Source: Euptelea pleiosperma (lineage: Eukaryota > Streptophyta > Magnoliopsida > Ranunculales > Eupteleaceae). From it: 64,000 nt of DNA. Below the pieces are notes generated by a model. It was given only the letters and a program-made list of their open reading frames with translations. It did no database searches and was not told the origin of the DNA. The position numbers and the translations under genes were made by a program. Of this stretch, positions 33,901 to 44,760 are shown one piece after another. The stretch is taken from positions 45,037,893-45,101,892 of the forward strand of contig CM068544.1 of the NCBI GenBank assembly GCA_035048495.1, given 5' to 3'. Position 1 is the stretch's first letter; the number at the start of each line of letters is the position of its first letter.

Positions 33901-36071
33901 TTATAGTTTGGTATATGGCATCTTAGATCTAAATTAGAATTTGAACTCGTCAAGCTGAAAGCAAAATAGAGGTGTTTGGATCAGTTTTCGTACAAGGTGT
34001 TTGGATAATTCCTTGTGCACGTGGAAGATCCAAAAGGGTGTCAACTAGGACATGACAAGCTTTTGCTTTCGATTGTATTTCAGCCTAAGGGAACTAAAGC
34101 GAAATCTTATAAATGATCTTATTAGTTAAGCCTAAACTTAATTGTGAAGCAAACTTTTTTCTCTAGGTATAATGTTGATAGAATTTTTATATTAATACAG
34201 AATAAATTTATAATCTTATACTAGCTCCCCCATGCTTCGTCATTGGCACCACTGGGATTTAGCACGTGTCTAGAAGGTAAAAATAGCTATGCAACCACCA
34301 CCTACTATAAAATATTTTAAAAAATGGGGTGTGTCATAGAAGTTAATCAGATCAAATTGGATGTATTAACCTATTGAATTTAGCACATGTCTAGAAGGTA
34401 AAAATAGCTATGCAACCACCACCTACTATAAAATATTTTAAAAAATGGGGTGTGTCATAGAAGTTAATCAGATCAAATTGGATGTATTAACCTAATGATA
34501 TTGTTATGAATTAGGTTCTACACGAAAAAAAAAACCTAATGATATTGTTGTGAAATTATTTAATTTTGTTCTTGGCCTTACAGATCGAAGGCAGTGATAT
34601 TTCTTTTAACTAACATTGATTAACGATCTTGAATTTCATTCACACAAATCAATTAATTCATTCACACAAATCAATTAAAATGTTCTATTCTTTTGTCTAT
34701 TTAATGCGTGGCTAACTTCTCTGCTACATGGTGTTCTAGTCTTGTGTATCCTCCGGTTCTTCCTGTTGGCCACGATGATCTTTTCCCTGGGCCTGGAGCC
34801 GGAATTTACCCCAGGTTCCTTTCTCTGTCTAGTTTATCACTTATTTGCTAGTTGCAGTTCTTCAGTTTAACAGTTTTCATATCTATTTAATCCGTCTTTC
34901 AGGGGCGTTCCAGACATTGGTGGGTCCATGCTTATAGGTTTGTTAGCTAATTTGTTTTAGAACTGCTTGGCAAGGAATCAAGTTCGGCTCCTACTTGGCT
35001 CACAATTTTTCTTATGGTGGTAACAGGGCCAAATGATCCACGTTGGTTTCGTCCAATAGGTGAACAACCTGGATTTCCCGGTGGCAGTCTGTGAGTAATC
35101 AAATTTTTTTTAACTTCCCATCTATACTTTATCATATAAAGTCAATTGCAGTTTGCCCTCGGTCCCATTAAGTTCATCAAAGTGACTTGGGCAGCTTCAA
35201 CTTTTCCAACTTCAGAATTTTTCTGTACTAACTGTGCCTTGAGTTTCCACAATTTTCAGATTTGCCCCTCCAAACTAATCTTCCAAACACATCCCCCTTC
35301 GGGTGCTAAATTTTCAAAACTGCCCCTATTTTGCCAGTGTTTCCAAAACTGTCTTTTAGGTTGAAATTTTCTTATTTTACCACCTCTTCCAAAAATGTCC
35401 CTTTTTGTACTGCTATAAATTCTAATGTCACAATGGTTGATTGAAACAGGGGTGTTCCACCAGGTGCACGTTTTGATCCCTATGGCCCTCCTGGTGTTCC
35501 TGGTTTTGAACCCAACCGTTTTGCAAGGTATGGCTTTGCTCCTTGCATATCATTAAATTCTTTTGCTGGTTGTAATAGATTAGCAATGCTTAAATAAATA
35601 AATAGCATTCCCTGTTTCTGTATATTCAATTCTTAGTATCCGGATCCACTAATTGCTGTTAAAAGTGTCAGGCTGCATCACAATTTTTTTAGAATTATTT
35701 ATTCCTCCCGTGTCTACTTGAAACCTTTTCCTTACTGGAAAAGGACATATTGTAATATCAACCTTAGTCGGTTTGATGCCATTATGCATTGCAGTCGTCC
35801 ATCACCCGTTTCAGGTCTTTGTCATGGTTTCCCAGTCCATGTGGACTGACTGCTTCAGAATTGTGAATTTCCCCGAACTTGAAGATGGTGGATGAAATAT
35901 TAAAGCTCTTATTTTTATTTGTTTTTTGTTTATACTAATGGAAACCCTGCAGCTGTTTCTTATAGCTTATAGCATTTAATGTCTTTTCGTGAATATCTTT
36001 TTTCCAGAAACCCACGGAGGCCTGGGACTCATCCCGACCTTGAACCCTTTGGTGACCCTGATTTAATTTGA
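27964..36071 (+). CDS. Proteasome regulator PI31 (PTRE1-like), nine exons
   Basis: Exons: 27964-28138, 28234-28414, 28700-28852, 30945-31013, 34740-34814, 34903-34937, 35027-35090, 35450-35527, 36008-36071. All introns are GT-AG, and the phases close into 894 bases, or 297 residues. The N-terminal PI31 domain (about residues 10-165) begins with A-V-I-R-A-S-R-P-S-F-R-N and D-K-I-A-F-A-V-H, as in plant PI31. Residues 166-195 are a Ser/Pro/Glu-rich linker. The C-terminal PI31 domain shows G-H-D-D-L-F-P-G-P-G-A-G (from 203) and is rich in Gly/Pro/Arg, ending G-D-P-D-L-I. The family binds the 20S proteasome core; in Arabidopsis the homologue PTRE1 modulates proteasome activity and auxin signalling. 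It acts in cytosol and nucleus and needs no signal peptide. Introns 3 (2.1 kb) and 4 (3.7 kb) are enlarged by transposon relics. The donor of exon 4 (ga|gtattc) is weak, so that boundary is the least certain. Confidence 0.93.
28853..30944. other. Intron 3 of the PI31 gene
   Basis: About 2.1 kb of AT-rich intron. Near 28985-29063 a GC-rich block ends in an A run, possibly a short retroposon 3' end. The open frame at 29546-29797 shows no domain. No other feature is recognised. Confidence 0.5.
31412..31640 (-). pseudogene. LINE-type RNase H (RVT_3) fragment in PI31 intron 4
   Basis: The minus-strand frame encodes A-A-A-L-S-L-L-Q-G-L-K-I-A and L-L-V-E-G-D-L-S-N-V-I, matching the plant LINE/RVT_3 RNase H pattern (A-E-A-x-A-L-L-x-G-L ... 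V-E-x-D-S). Weaker similarity (V-P-R-L-V-N-E-K-V) continues below 31412 with a stop. Truncated and inactive. Confidence 0.65.
31937..33746. mobile_element. 1.8-kb inverted-repeat element in PI31 intron 4
   Basis: Left end 'gtaatggcaccctgaaaatcg' with 'ctttaggaatactcccttgacc', right end 'ggttaagggggtattcgtaaag' with 'gggggttacaaaaatg'. These are inverted and shared with the short MITE at 4697-4966. Open frames inside (33183-33510) show no transposase domain. It looks like a longer non-autonomous relative. Confidence 0.65.
32086..32252. repeat. Tandem duplication, ~83 bp unit
   Basis: The block containing 'tttgtgcccattacatgtcc' through 'gaatgagctctgcca' occurs twice in direct order, with four or five differences, inside the 1.8-kb element. 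Confidence 0.85.
34256..34490. repeat. Tandem duplication, ~117 bp unit
   Basis: 'tagcacgtgtctagaaggta' to 'ggatgtattaacctattgaa' is followed by a nearly identical second copy. It lies within PI31 intron 4. A shorter repeat 'cctaatgatattgtt' follows at 34492 and 34537. Confidence 0.88.
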
Positions 36072-36483
36072 TGATGAGTAACGACACTTCTACTGAGGTC
36101 ATCATACTCGAGAGAGAATTTTGCCATCGTATCGTGTGTGCATACTTATCTGAATCAGAGGCTTCTGTAAATGTCAGAAATAATTCTCGTTTTTTGGTCT
36201 TTCAGTAGGAATCAGATATTCAAGTTCTTTTGCTTTTATGGTGTTCTGGTCATTTCCAAATTTGGTTTATTATACTTCCATTTGAATGAGAATGTGCTGC
36301 TCAAGGCTGTGAGTTGTCTAAAAGTCAGATGATGTGCAGCATTAAAAATTTCGTTACCGTCTCTTTTGGAATATGCATGGAGCATCATTCTCCTAGTACC
36401 TATTGAGGCTGTTTGGGTGCATGAAAACAATGGTCAGCAATGAAGATAAGTGTAAGCAGTTAGTTTGTCGAGGCAGGAATGTT

Positions 36484-36604
36484 TTTTTTTTTTGGTCGTT
36501 AAGCCTGTTTTTAAAGAGACCCCAGTAACTTGGTGAAGGCGGGTTTTGAACCCAGGTCTATGGTATCAACACCCACAAACTTTACCGAGCAAGCTGACAC
36601 CGTC
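36484..36604 (-). mobile_element. tRNA-derived SINE
   Basis: On the minus strand a box A-like segment (AGCTTGCTCGG) and a box B (GGTTCAAAACCC) precede an A run (T run at 36481-36494 on the plus strand). The 8-bp direct repeat ggaatgtt flanks it (36476-36483 and 36605-36612). These are the hallmarks of a SINE. Confidence 0.8.
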
Positions 36605-36952
36605 GGAATGTTCTCCTTTCATTTGTGTAAAGGTTGGTCACAATTATTTAGCTGTAGCTGTTGAATCCAAGTGAGAGTCGTTCCCTATCTTAATCTTCCT
36701 GGACAGAAAAAGGCACTAATCCGAGTGTTGGTCCATTTTCCCTCGTGGCCAAACAGCTACACATTAGCAAATGCACGTCGTGTGCGAGAGTAAGCTTTCA
36801 TTACCAAGTGAGGGGATGGCAAAAGAAAGGGAGCCGTTTTAAGAAGGGGAGAGAAGCATTTTACTCACGCCTTTATGCGTTGACAATATATAAGGTGGGT
36901 AAAGCTTAAAAGAACTCTGTCAATACAAAATAAATGGAAAAAATTAAGGGTC

Positions 36953-37211
36953 GCTCTGCGGCGCCCATGTCTTTCGGCTGGGCACCCACATTAGACAAAA
37001 ATGTCTCCCCTCTAGTGTGGGCACCCACCCCATCTCTTCGTCTCCTCTCTCTCTACTGTGTGTGTGAGGGAGAGGGAGAGGGAGAGATTGAAAGGAGAGA
37101 GAGAGAGAGATAGGGAGAGAGTGAGGGAGGGGAGAGGAGACGAAGAGATGGGGTGGGTGCCACACTGGGGGGGAGGGATTTTTGTCCTGGGTGTCCAGCC
37201 GTAAGACGTGG
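36953..37211. mobile_element. Foldback MITE with GA/CT-rich centre
   Basis: Left 'gtctttcggctgggcaccca' pairs with right 'gggtgtccagccgtaagac', and 'ccaccccatctcttcgtctcc' pairs with 'ggagacgaagagatggggtgg'. The centre is (GA)n. Confidence 0.75.
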
Positions 37212-37321
37212 AATAATGTAAAGACTCCAAGTACCCTTGTTTAATATATTCTACTTAGTAATGAAAACATGGATATTTTGGAGTAACAGATTCGCCAGGG
37301 TTGGGTTGGGGTCAACCCTAG

Positions 37322-37613
37322 CCAGAGCCTAACCTGATCGGGTTTGGGTGGGTTGTTTTACAAAAGAACTTCATCAAGCTCTTCTCCTCCAAGCTTCATG
37401 ACCAAAAAAATTCATCAATGAAAATCCAGATTATTGGCGTCAATGGTTACTATTTTCTGATTTTTCCCCAGAGCCTAACCTGATCGGGTTTGGGTGGGTT
37501 GTTTTACAAAAGAACTTCATCAAGCTCTTCTCCTCCAAGCTTCATGACCAAAAAAATTCATCAATGAAAATCCAGATTATTGGCGTCAATGGTTACTATT
37601 TTCTGATTTTTCC
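37322..37613. repeat. Perfect tandem duplication, 146-bp unit
   Basis: Copy 1 is 37322-37467 and copy 2 is 37468-37613. I see no difference between them, so the duplication is recent or is an assembly artefact. Confidence 0.9.
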
Positions 37614-38213
37614 TGATAGACAGTTCGAATCTTATAAACGAAAAGCAGCAGCAGCAACAACAAAAGAACCGCAGATCCAGCCAAATGAAAAGAAAAATCA
37701 TTAAGAGTGAATAAATATTTTGTTCTGGAATTTCATGTTAAAATTAACACGAGGTTAATTCTAATTTTTCTATAAATCATAAGTTAAGGTAAAATAAGAA
37801 TGTATTGATTTTAGACTTGAGAGAAGATATCTCTATTTTGAAGAACAAAGGGAAATTAGGATGGGAAAACGTTGGGAGTTTTTTAGTTAGACTCCGATTC
37901 TACTCGACTCTTGGGAATTGCTTTATGGGCATTTTATGCTTTCTGTTACGTGTGAACTCAAAGATTCATCAACATGTTCGATAATCCGTCAGGCACGGTG
38001 TACGAACAAAAAAAAAAGGTCCTCCAAAATTGGATGGCCGATCTAGCATCAGGTGGTCACACATCTTGAAAGAATCGAGCGATCCCAAATAGCACTCTGC
38101 CATGAAATAGGTAGAGATAACCACTATGTAAACTTACTTTTTGTGTCAAAAGAGTATTAATTATTAAATATATTATCTTTATAACTTTTCAACAAATGTT
38201 ACTTTATAGAAGA
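37614..38213. other. Spacer with no recognised feature
   Basis: AT-rich, no coding signal. Confidence 0.55.
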
Positions 38214-38370
38214 CTAGTTGGTGGCCAGTGCCCACAGCACTCCGACAAACGTTTGACAAAATCGGATGTAAGTGGCTGAGATCCACTGTCCATTTCGGGG
38301 GATAAGATCTTGACCATATTTTGTTGAAACCGATAAGAGGGGAGACAACTTCCCTGTTTTGTTATATAGA
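38214..38370 (-). mobile_element. Mini-Helitron (non-autonomous), copy 1
   Basis: On the minus strand it starts A|TCTATATAACAAAAC and ends CCACCAACTAG|T, with a GC-rich hairpin-forming 'gtgctgtgggcac' just before the end. It has TC at the 5' end, CTAG at the 3' end, and is placed between A and T: the Helitron signature. It is 157 bp. The inverse copy is at 40328-40491. Confidence 0.8.
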
Positions 38371-38576
38371 TATTTTACTTAAAAAACTTATTAAATTTGA
38401 AACACGCCTAACACTTTCGAACCCCTCTAAAGAAAAGTCCGAGCTTGAATTGACGTGGAAACTGAAGTTGGGTTAAGGGGATCAACATGAATTGACACTC
38501 AGGCAGAAACCCATAATCTCTTACCCGGAAAATGCACAGGCTGGCTCAAGAATTGCCATCTAAAACATGGGCAGCT

Positions 38577-39185
38577 AGGGCTGTTAATGGATTGGGTTCA
38601 GATCGGACCAAGGTAGACCCAGAACCGATACAATAGCTTATTGCATTACGATTCCAGATCCAGACCCAATCCGATAAGCTATCAGAAAATGGATATGATC
38701 GGGGTGATCCAACATCGAGTCAATTTGATTGATAAACCTGTTAAGTTTAATTTAAAGAAAATAAAAGTTCCAAATACATTTCATTGATATATCAATACTA
38801 ATATATATTTTATTAGGGCTGGGATCCGCGCACCCCCCTTTTTGACTCTAAAGATTATACCCCTCTTTTTGGGTCTAGATTCTGAGAATCCAATGGTGGT
38901 TGTAAGTGCTGAGATGGCATTCACTTTTTGCCAAAGCATAACCACCGTTGGATTCTCGGAATCCACAAGAAGAGGGTTAGGGAATAGGTACCTGCTTATA
39001 CCACACATCCAAACTCAATTGTTCAGGTTCAGATTGACTTTGTTGGACCCAATCGTGTCCGTCTGGATTATACGAAATTTATGTTCATCGCTTGTACCCA
39101 ATACAAGAATACCGGATCAATTTGGATCCAATTTTTTGGAGTTAATTAAGGATCCGAACTATCAACACCACCTACCTGTGGGTGG
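38577..39185. repeat. Decayed MITE of the TAGGGCTGT type with an internal foldback
   Basis: Left end 'tagggctgttaatggattgg' is followed by 'gatcggacc/gatccgata' units; the right terminus is not clear. A separate palindromic block (38815-39000; 'agattctgagaatccaatgg' and 'ccgttggattctcggaatcc') lies inside. Confidence 0.5.
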
Positions 39186-39285
39186 TTGAATGTACTTTAT
39201 GGAGCCTCTGTTCGTCTCTAATCTCTATGCCAATTTTATCCTCAACGCCCTAGATTTGCATTCTGCTAAAAGAAGTTCTGAACTT

Positions 39286-39540
39286 AGGTGTGTCAATTTT
39301 ACCTGTTCAACCGCAATCGAATCATGTTTGGTTCGGTTCTGCATTTTTGGGACTGATTAAAAACAATCGGAATCGGAACCGAACCGAACCGAAAATAACG
39401 GTTCTGATTTTTGGTAGTTAGATTTTGACCCGAAACTGAAAGGAACAGCAACCGATATATTAAGTGTTAAAATTGTAATAATGTCAAGATTTCTACCAAT
39501 ATACCCGGAACCAGAAACCGATCGGAGCTAAGATAGTAAA
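39286..39540. repeat. Partial TAGGGGTGTCAA-type MITE
   Basis: Starts 'gtgtgtcaattttacctgttcaacc' and carries 'ggaaccgaaccgaaccg' units like the complete copies at 44004-44423 and 56411-56819, but lacks intact termini. Confidence 0.6.
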
Positions 39541-39607
39541 TAATCAATTTACAGCAATGAAGGGATTGATATAATATTAAATAATTTCAACATCATTGGA
39601 ACATCCA

Positions 39608-39689
39608 GTGGGCGTGCCGGAGTGGTTATCGGGCATGACTAGAAATCATGTGGGCTTTGCCCGCGCAGGTTCGAATCCTGCCGCCCACG
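39608..39689 (+). tRNA. tRNA-Ser (anticodon AGA)
   Basis: An 82-nt type II tRNA. The acceptor stem GTGGGCG pairs with CGCCCAC and the discriminator is G. The anticodon stem CATGA/TCATG holds loop CTAGAAA with anticodon AGA. A long variable arm (TGGGC..GCCC) follows, then the T arm GCAGG-TTCGAAT-CCTGC. Box A (GTGCCGGAGTGG) and box B (GGTTCGAATCC) are intact, so the gene looks functional. No CCA is encoded, as expected for a nuclear gene. It stands alone between two mini-Helitrons. Confidence 0.96.
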
Positions 39690-39734
39690 GTTTCCGATGA
39701 CTGTTTTGGCCGTCAGACTAACAAAGTCCTATTT

Positions 39735-39850
39735 GAAACGAGTAACACTTCTGTCACACGAAATTGTAAATCACACAATCACAAGCCAATGAGTTCTCGG
39801 CACGTACACAAGCAATCCGATTGTGACAGAGTTTTACGGTTTACTCATTT
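39735..39850. repeat. Short foldback after the tRNA gene
   Basis: 'gagtaacacttctgtcacac' is partly complementary to 'tgtgacagagttttacggtttactc'. The outer ends resemble those of family C copy 1 (GAGTAAAACTT). Confidence 0.55.
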
Positions 39851-39959
39851 GAAACTGAAACTATGGCAGTATCCCATTCGTAACCTCCGTACCAATATTC
39901 CTTTTTTGTCTTTTTGTGTGGTTGATTGTTCAACAAGAGGTCCAATCAATCTTTGTTAA

Positions 39960-40290
39960 GGGAAGTCCAATGAACCATAGTATGACCCCGGGGCACATTC
40001 TTAGAGACCACTAACCGCGTGGATGTTTGGTCTATCCCTAGAAATATGTTTGATTAGTGATTTGCGGATTTATCTGAACTGTTCTCCCTCAAAACGATCA
40101 GGTCAGACTTCACAAACAATGCTCGAATCCTACAGTGAAAAATAAATCCGTTAAAAGACTCCAATCCAATGGTTAAAAATAACTAAGTTGATAAATTTTG
40201 ATCTGTAAGTCTATCTAGGGATGGGCCAAACATCTATATGGTAAGTGTTCTCTAACAATGTGCCACGTAGTTCATATGGGTTCGTTGTTA
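39960..40290. repeat. Foldback element, family C
   Basis: Left arm 'cacattcttagagaccact...tggatgtttggtc', right arm 'gatgggccaaacatctatatgg...ctctaacaatgtgccac'. Confidence 0.7.
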
Positions 40291-40327
40291 ACGTTGATTA
40301 AAAGTTCAATTTTGCTCATTAGTAGTA

Positions 40328-40491
40328 TTTATATAACAAAACAGGGAAGTTGTCTTATCTTATCTTATCCAGTTTCAACAAAGAATGGTCAAGATCTTAT
40401 CCCCCAATTAGATGGTGGATCTTAGTCCCTCACACCCGATTTTGGCAAATGCTTTTTCAAGAGGGTGCCGTGGGCACGGGCCACCCACTAA
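40328..40491 (+). mobile_element. Mini-Helitron, copy 2
   Basis: Starts A|TTTATATAACAAAAC (C of TC mutated to T) and ends CCACCCACTAA|T, with the hairpin 'gtgccgtgggcacgggccac'. It is the inverted relative of 38214-38370. Confidence 0.78.
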
Positions 40492-40493
40492 TC

Positions 40494-40790
40494 CGTGCAA
40501 GCCATGTCTCACACTCTTAGATAACACCGACGAGATGCTTGGGCATCTCGTGGTGGACCAACATCCCAAAATAGTCCTAATTGATGATTTCTAATCTTTA
40601 GATGAGAATACCCCAAGAGATCTTTGAATATTAGAGTTAAAAATCCACCTATGGAAAAAAAATTCAAAATCCAATGGTTAGAAATCACCAATAATGATGA
40701 ATTTTGGTCTATAAATCCACCTAGGGATGGGCCAAACATCTATATAGTCGAGTGTTCCATAGTGTGACGTCCGTGAGCGTCTATGCTTTA
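40494..40790. repeat. Foldback element, family C
   Basis: Arms 'cacactcttagataacacc...ggtggacc' and 'tccacctagggatgggccaaacatc...gagtgttcc' are inverted. Confidence 0.7.
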
Positions 40791-41192
40791 TTAGAATATA
40801 TATCCCGTTGGATTAATATTAGTATTGCAATAAGCTGTGAGGTACACATCATAACATTATTGGTGTATTGAATACAATATTTATCTTATTGTCAAGATTT
40901 GGAAAAAATCAATTATGAATCTTAAATTAGATTGATTAAGATTAGTTTCTATATGTAGATATGTTTGTTGACTAGGTTTAATGTATTCCATTGAAGATTT
41001 ATCAAGAAATTCTAATTTTCATTAATGCTTAAAGATGTCGTGAACAAAACTCCTCCCAAGCACTTGGACGTGTTACAGTTCAAAGATTTCGTTTCCCGAT
41101 GAAAGCTTTTATGTTCTAGAGATGGTTGTTAGGTAGGGCTGTTTCCCTTCGTTATTTTAGCTTTTGTTTCTTTAGTCTATGTTTGTTTTTTT
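40791..41192. other. Spacer with no recognised feature
   Basis: AT-rich, no gene or repeat boundary recognised. Confidence 0.55.
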
Positions 41193-41608
41193 CTCTAGAC
41201 TTTTGCCTTCTAATAAACTCTACATTTATCCAAAAAACAGTTCATACTAACACTGCTCTTCACGAAAATTCACTCACGATCCCATCTACACGCAACAACA
41301 AAACACATGTTCGGTTGGTCCCATTGAGTTTTCATGAGATTGGAGTCCAACTTTCTTTCTTTCACCTTAGTCCTTTGAAGGTCATCTCGACCTTCTAGGT
41401 CTTGTTTATTTATTTTTATTTTTTTAGACTTCTGTCTTCTTAATAAACTCTACATTTATCCAAAAAACAGTTCATACTAACACTGATCTTCACGAAATTC
41501 ACTGGAGATCCCATTTACACGCAACAACAAAACACGTTTGGTGGGACTCATAGAACTTTCATGAAATTGGAGTCCATCTTTCTTTCTTTCACCTTGCCAT
41601 CTTTTACG
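41193..41608. repeat. Tandem duplication, ~230 bp period
   Basis: The block 'ataaactctacatttatcca' through 'ttctttctttcacctt' occurs at about 41211-41372 and again at 41441-41595, with scattered differences. Confidence 0.8.
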
Positions 41609-41773
41609 GGACGAATGAGAATACGACATTTTGATTTCGAAAATTTTTTCCTCACCCCTTGGGTTGAGGCATCTCCTCAACTCCCAATCATCTATCACCA
41701 TGTGGATGGGAGGTCAAGGGGAACAAGGAGAATTAGTTTTGGTCCAAGCTCTTATTTTTTTAACACTTTTGGG

Positions 41774-42692
41774 CTTTTTGGCTTTACCCCCTTACTTTAT
41801 TGACGCAATTTGCATCTCACCCAATGTTTTCAAAATATTTGCGTCTCACCCTTTGACCACCATAGACGATCTTCGGATGGACATCCCAATATTTTTTAAA
41901 TGACTATAATGACCTTGGGTGAGACACAAATATTTTAAAAACATTGGGTGCGATGCAAATCGCATCAATAAAGTAAGGGGGACAAGCAAAAGATCCATTT
42001 TTTTTTTCAAGGATTTTTTTTTCTCTTTTTCTTTTTAGGATTGTGAGCTCAAAACCTTTTTCATTGACTTTTGGCCCAACCGTAGGCGGACCTACAGACC
42101 AAAAATTAATCGGATTGTTACTTTTTAAGCATTAGATTAGAGTCATTTTCCTGGGTTGATTTTAGCCGTAGAATCTGAACATTATTTGGGGTGCAAAGAT
42201 CCAATGGTTAGAAATCACTAATCAGGCTGATATTTGGTATGTAGCTCCACCTAGCGATGGGACCTACAGACTTGTTAGTGACCTCTAAGAGTGTGTCACA
42301 TGGCTTATATTGTGGTCCCTTGTCATCATTGATGAGGGACATTAGCGTGCTTAACAACCTTTGAAGGCGAGTTATTTTATAGTTCACAATCCTCAAAAAA
42401 AAGGTTGAGTTCACAATCCTCAAAAAATAAAAAAATAAAAAATCTGAAAAAAGAAAAAAGATTTTTTGCTTCTCCCTTACTTTATTTATGTAATTTGCAT
42501 CGCACCCAATGTTTTTAAAATATTTGTGTCTCACCCAAGGTCATCATAGTCATTTAAAAAATATTGGGATGTCCATCGAAAGACCATCTATGATCAATAA
42601 GGTTGAACATGGTCAAAGGGTGAGACGCAAATATTTTAGAAACATTGGATGAGATGCAAATTGCATCAATAAAGTAAGGGGGTAAAGCAAAA
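41774..42692. mobile_element. Composite: two D-type MITEs flanking a family C foldback, copy 1
   Basis: D-type palindromic MITEs lie at 41774-41990 and 42463-42692 (arms 'cttactttattgatgcaattt' and complement, with 'atgaccttgggtgagac'). Between them is a family C foldback (about 42040-42420) with outer arms 'attgtgagctcaaaacc' and 'aggttgagttcacaatcc'. The whole order recurs at 51736-52670. Confidence 0.85.
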
Positions 42693-43243
42693 AAACCCTA
42701 ACACTTTTGTTTAGCGATATATCCTTTGCAGATATGTAACTTACTCTTTTAGGCAAACCTTGCCCTCCCGTCGGTGATACAAGCCGAACTATTTTGATTT
42801 GTAAAAGGGGCTTAACCGTGGCTTTGGGGCATGGACCGTGGGATTCAAGGGATCCACGGTCCACAGGGCAATGTTTGTAACGGGGACAAGAGTCATTTGA
42901 ATATTAATAAAGTCACTGTCACGTGGACCTCTTGAATCCGACCGTCCACCACTTTGTGATTCCGTTTTTCTTTATGAAAAAAATAAGTTAACTTCCAAGA
43001 CAAACATAAGAGTTTATCTAGAAGATTACAAAAAAGGAAGGAAAATTCCAAGACAATCATAAAAATTTATCTAGAGAGGACTTTCTTTGGAAAATGATGC
43101 TCTCAGCCTATGACCACGTTCTTCCTGGAGTCAAGAAATGTGAATCTCAAGATGTCCTGAATTTGACAGGAACAATGCTCATTTACTTTTTCTTCTTAAT
43201 ATCTACCAAGCTTTTGCCTAGAAATTACTTGGAAAAGGTATGG
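42693..43243. other. Spacer with no recognised gene
   Basis: Contains a short direct repeat ('tccaagacaaacataagagtttatctagaag' type at about 42997 and 43049). Nothing else is recognised. Confidence 0.5.
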
Positions 43244-43628
43244 AAAATTTTAGATGCAGAGGACTTTGGATGCAGTCGATGCAGAGGGGTCTCGTGGCCC
43301 TACATGGCTCATGTTTGGGGTCCACTAACCACATTGATGTTTACCCGACCCCTTGGTGGATATATATAAGACAAATTAGTCTCATTGATTTTATCTAGCC
43401 ATAGATTTTAGCACTTTTTTAGGATTGGTTGTAGCCTTAGATTCAAGCATGTTTTTTGGGCTCTTAATCCAACCGTTATAAATTATCAACCAATCTGATT
43501 TTTGGTATGCAGGGATACAAGGGGTGGGGTAAACATCCATGCGGTTAGTGGGCCCAAAAAAGAGCCAAGTAGGGCCACAAGACCCCTCTGCATCGACTGC
43601 ATTTAAAGGCCTCTGCATCTAAATTTTG
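43244..43628. mobile_element. Foldback element, family C, with AAAATTTTAGATGCAGAGG ends
   Basis: Left 'aaaattttagatgcagagg...tgcagaggggtctcgtggcc' and right 'ggccacaagacccctctgca...cctctgcatctaaatttt' are inverted; the inner arms are family C. Confidence 0.82.
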
Positions 43629-43686
43629 TCCCAGGTATGAACACAGACTGAAGGGGTAAAATTAGTCTCCAAACGTGAGAACATTT

Positions 43687-44481
43687 GATGTCCCTAGGGT
43701 ACTTCAAAATTTGAAGTTTCCCCCTCCCAAAAAATGCTACGTGGGGCCTACTGACCTTATGGATGTTTGGACAACCTCTTGGTGGACCTAGGTACCAAAA
43801 ATCAGCTTGATTGGTGATTTCTAATCATTATATTTTAGCATCCAAAAATAAGGCTCAAATTCAATTGTCAAAAATCACGTTATTAAAATGCTAAAATCAA
43901 CGGCTATAAATCATTAATTATACTGATTTTTATGTCTAGATTCATCAAGAGGTGGACCAAATAGCCATTAGGTAAGTGGGCCCTAAAGAGTACTGTACGT
44001 GGCTAGGGGTGTCAATTTTACCCATTTAACCGGAACCGAATCGGAACCGGAACCGGAACCGAAAACACCGGTTCCGGTTCCACTTTTTTGGGAACTGATT
44101 AAAAAATAACCGGAACCAGAACCGAACCGACAATAACGGTTCCGGTTCTGGGTAGCCTAATATGGAACTAAAACCGATAAGAACAGGAACCGAACCGATA
44201 AGAACCGGTACCAATAAATAAATATAGTGTAAATATTGTTATATTCTCAAGATTTGGTCCAATATACCTGGAACCGACATAAATATATAATCGGTTCCGG
44301 TTCCGGATCCATCACTTTGAGAACCGGAACCGTTAAGGAACCGAACCGATAAGAACCGGAACCGAATGTTCTGGTTCTTGTCACCTTAGGAACCGAACCG
44401 GAACCGACCCGTTGACACCCCTATACGTGGCGTGTTGGAGGGGGGACTTAAAACTTTGAAGTCCTCCGGGGACATCAAACA
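43687..44481. mobile_element. Foldback element, family C, interrupted by a hAT-like MITE
   Basis: Outer arms 'gatgtccctagggtacttc...gaagtttccccc' and 'ggggggacttaaaactttgaagtcctccggggacatc' are inverted. The right arm is split at 44003 by the MITE of 44004-44423. Confidence 0.8.
44004..44423. mobile_element. hAT-like MITE (TAGGGGTGTCAA family), complete
   Basis: A 420-bp element with ends TAGGGGTG and CACCCCTA, flanked by the perfect 8-bp duplication tacgtggc (43996-44003 and 44424-44431). The interior is built of 'ggaaccggaacc' type units. An inverted sister is at 56411-56819. Confidence 0.92.
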
Positions 44482-44485
44482 CGGC

Positions 44486-44760
44486 CACCAGAATACGATG
44501 CGTGGGAGAGACTTTGGGCCCAATAATCCTACAAATCTTTGGCCCATCTCTTGGTGGGCCAGCACAACAAAAATCAGCTTGATTGATGATTTCTAGCCAT
44601 TGAATTTAAACATATTTTTTTTCTTGGACTTCTTGAACAGCCCCATTGATGAGTTCTAAGCCCATTTTCTCAAATCAAAAGGCTAGAAATCACCAATCAG
44701 CTTTTATTTCGTCTAAGGCCTAAAGAGTGTGCACGTGTCATAATCTGGTAACGTTTGGAG
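44486..44760. repeat. Foldback family C, worn copy
   Basis: Left arm 'tttggcccatctcttggtgggcc...aaaaatcagcttgattgatg' and a short right arm 'agaaatcaccaatcagc' ending near CACGTG (44743). Confidence 0.65.

Noticed and set aside
38842..39189. 115-codon plus-strand frame
   Set aside because: Generated by a palindromic repeat block; no protein-like conservation.
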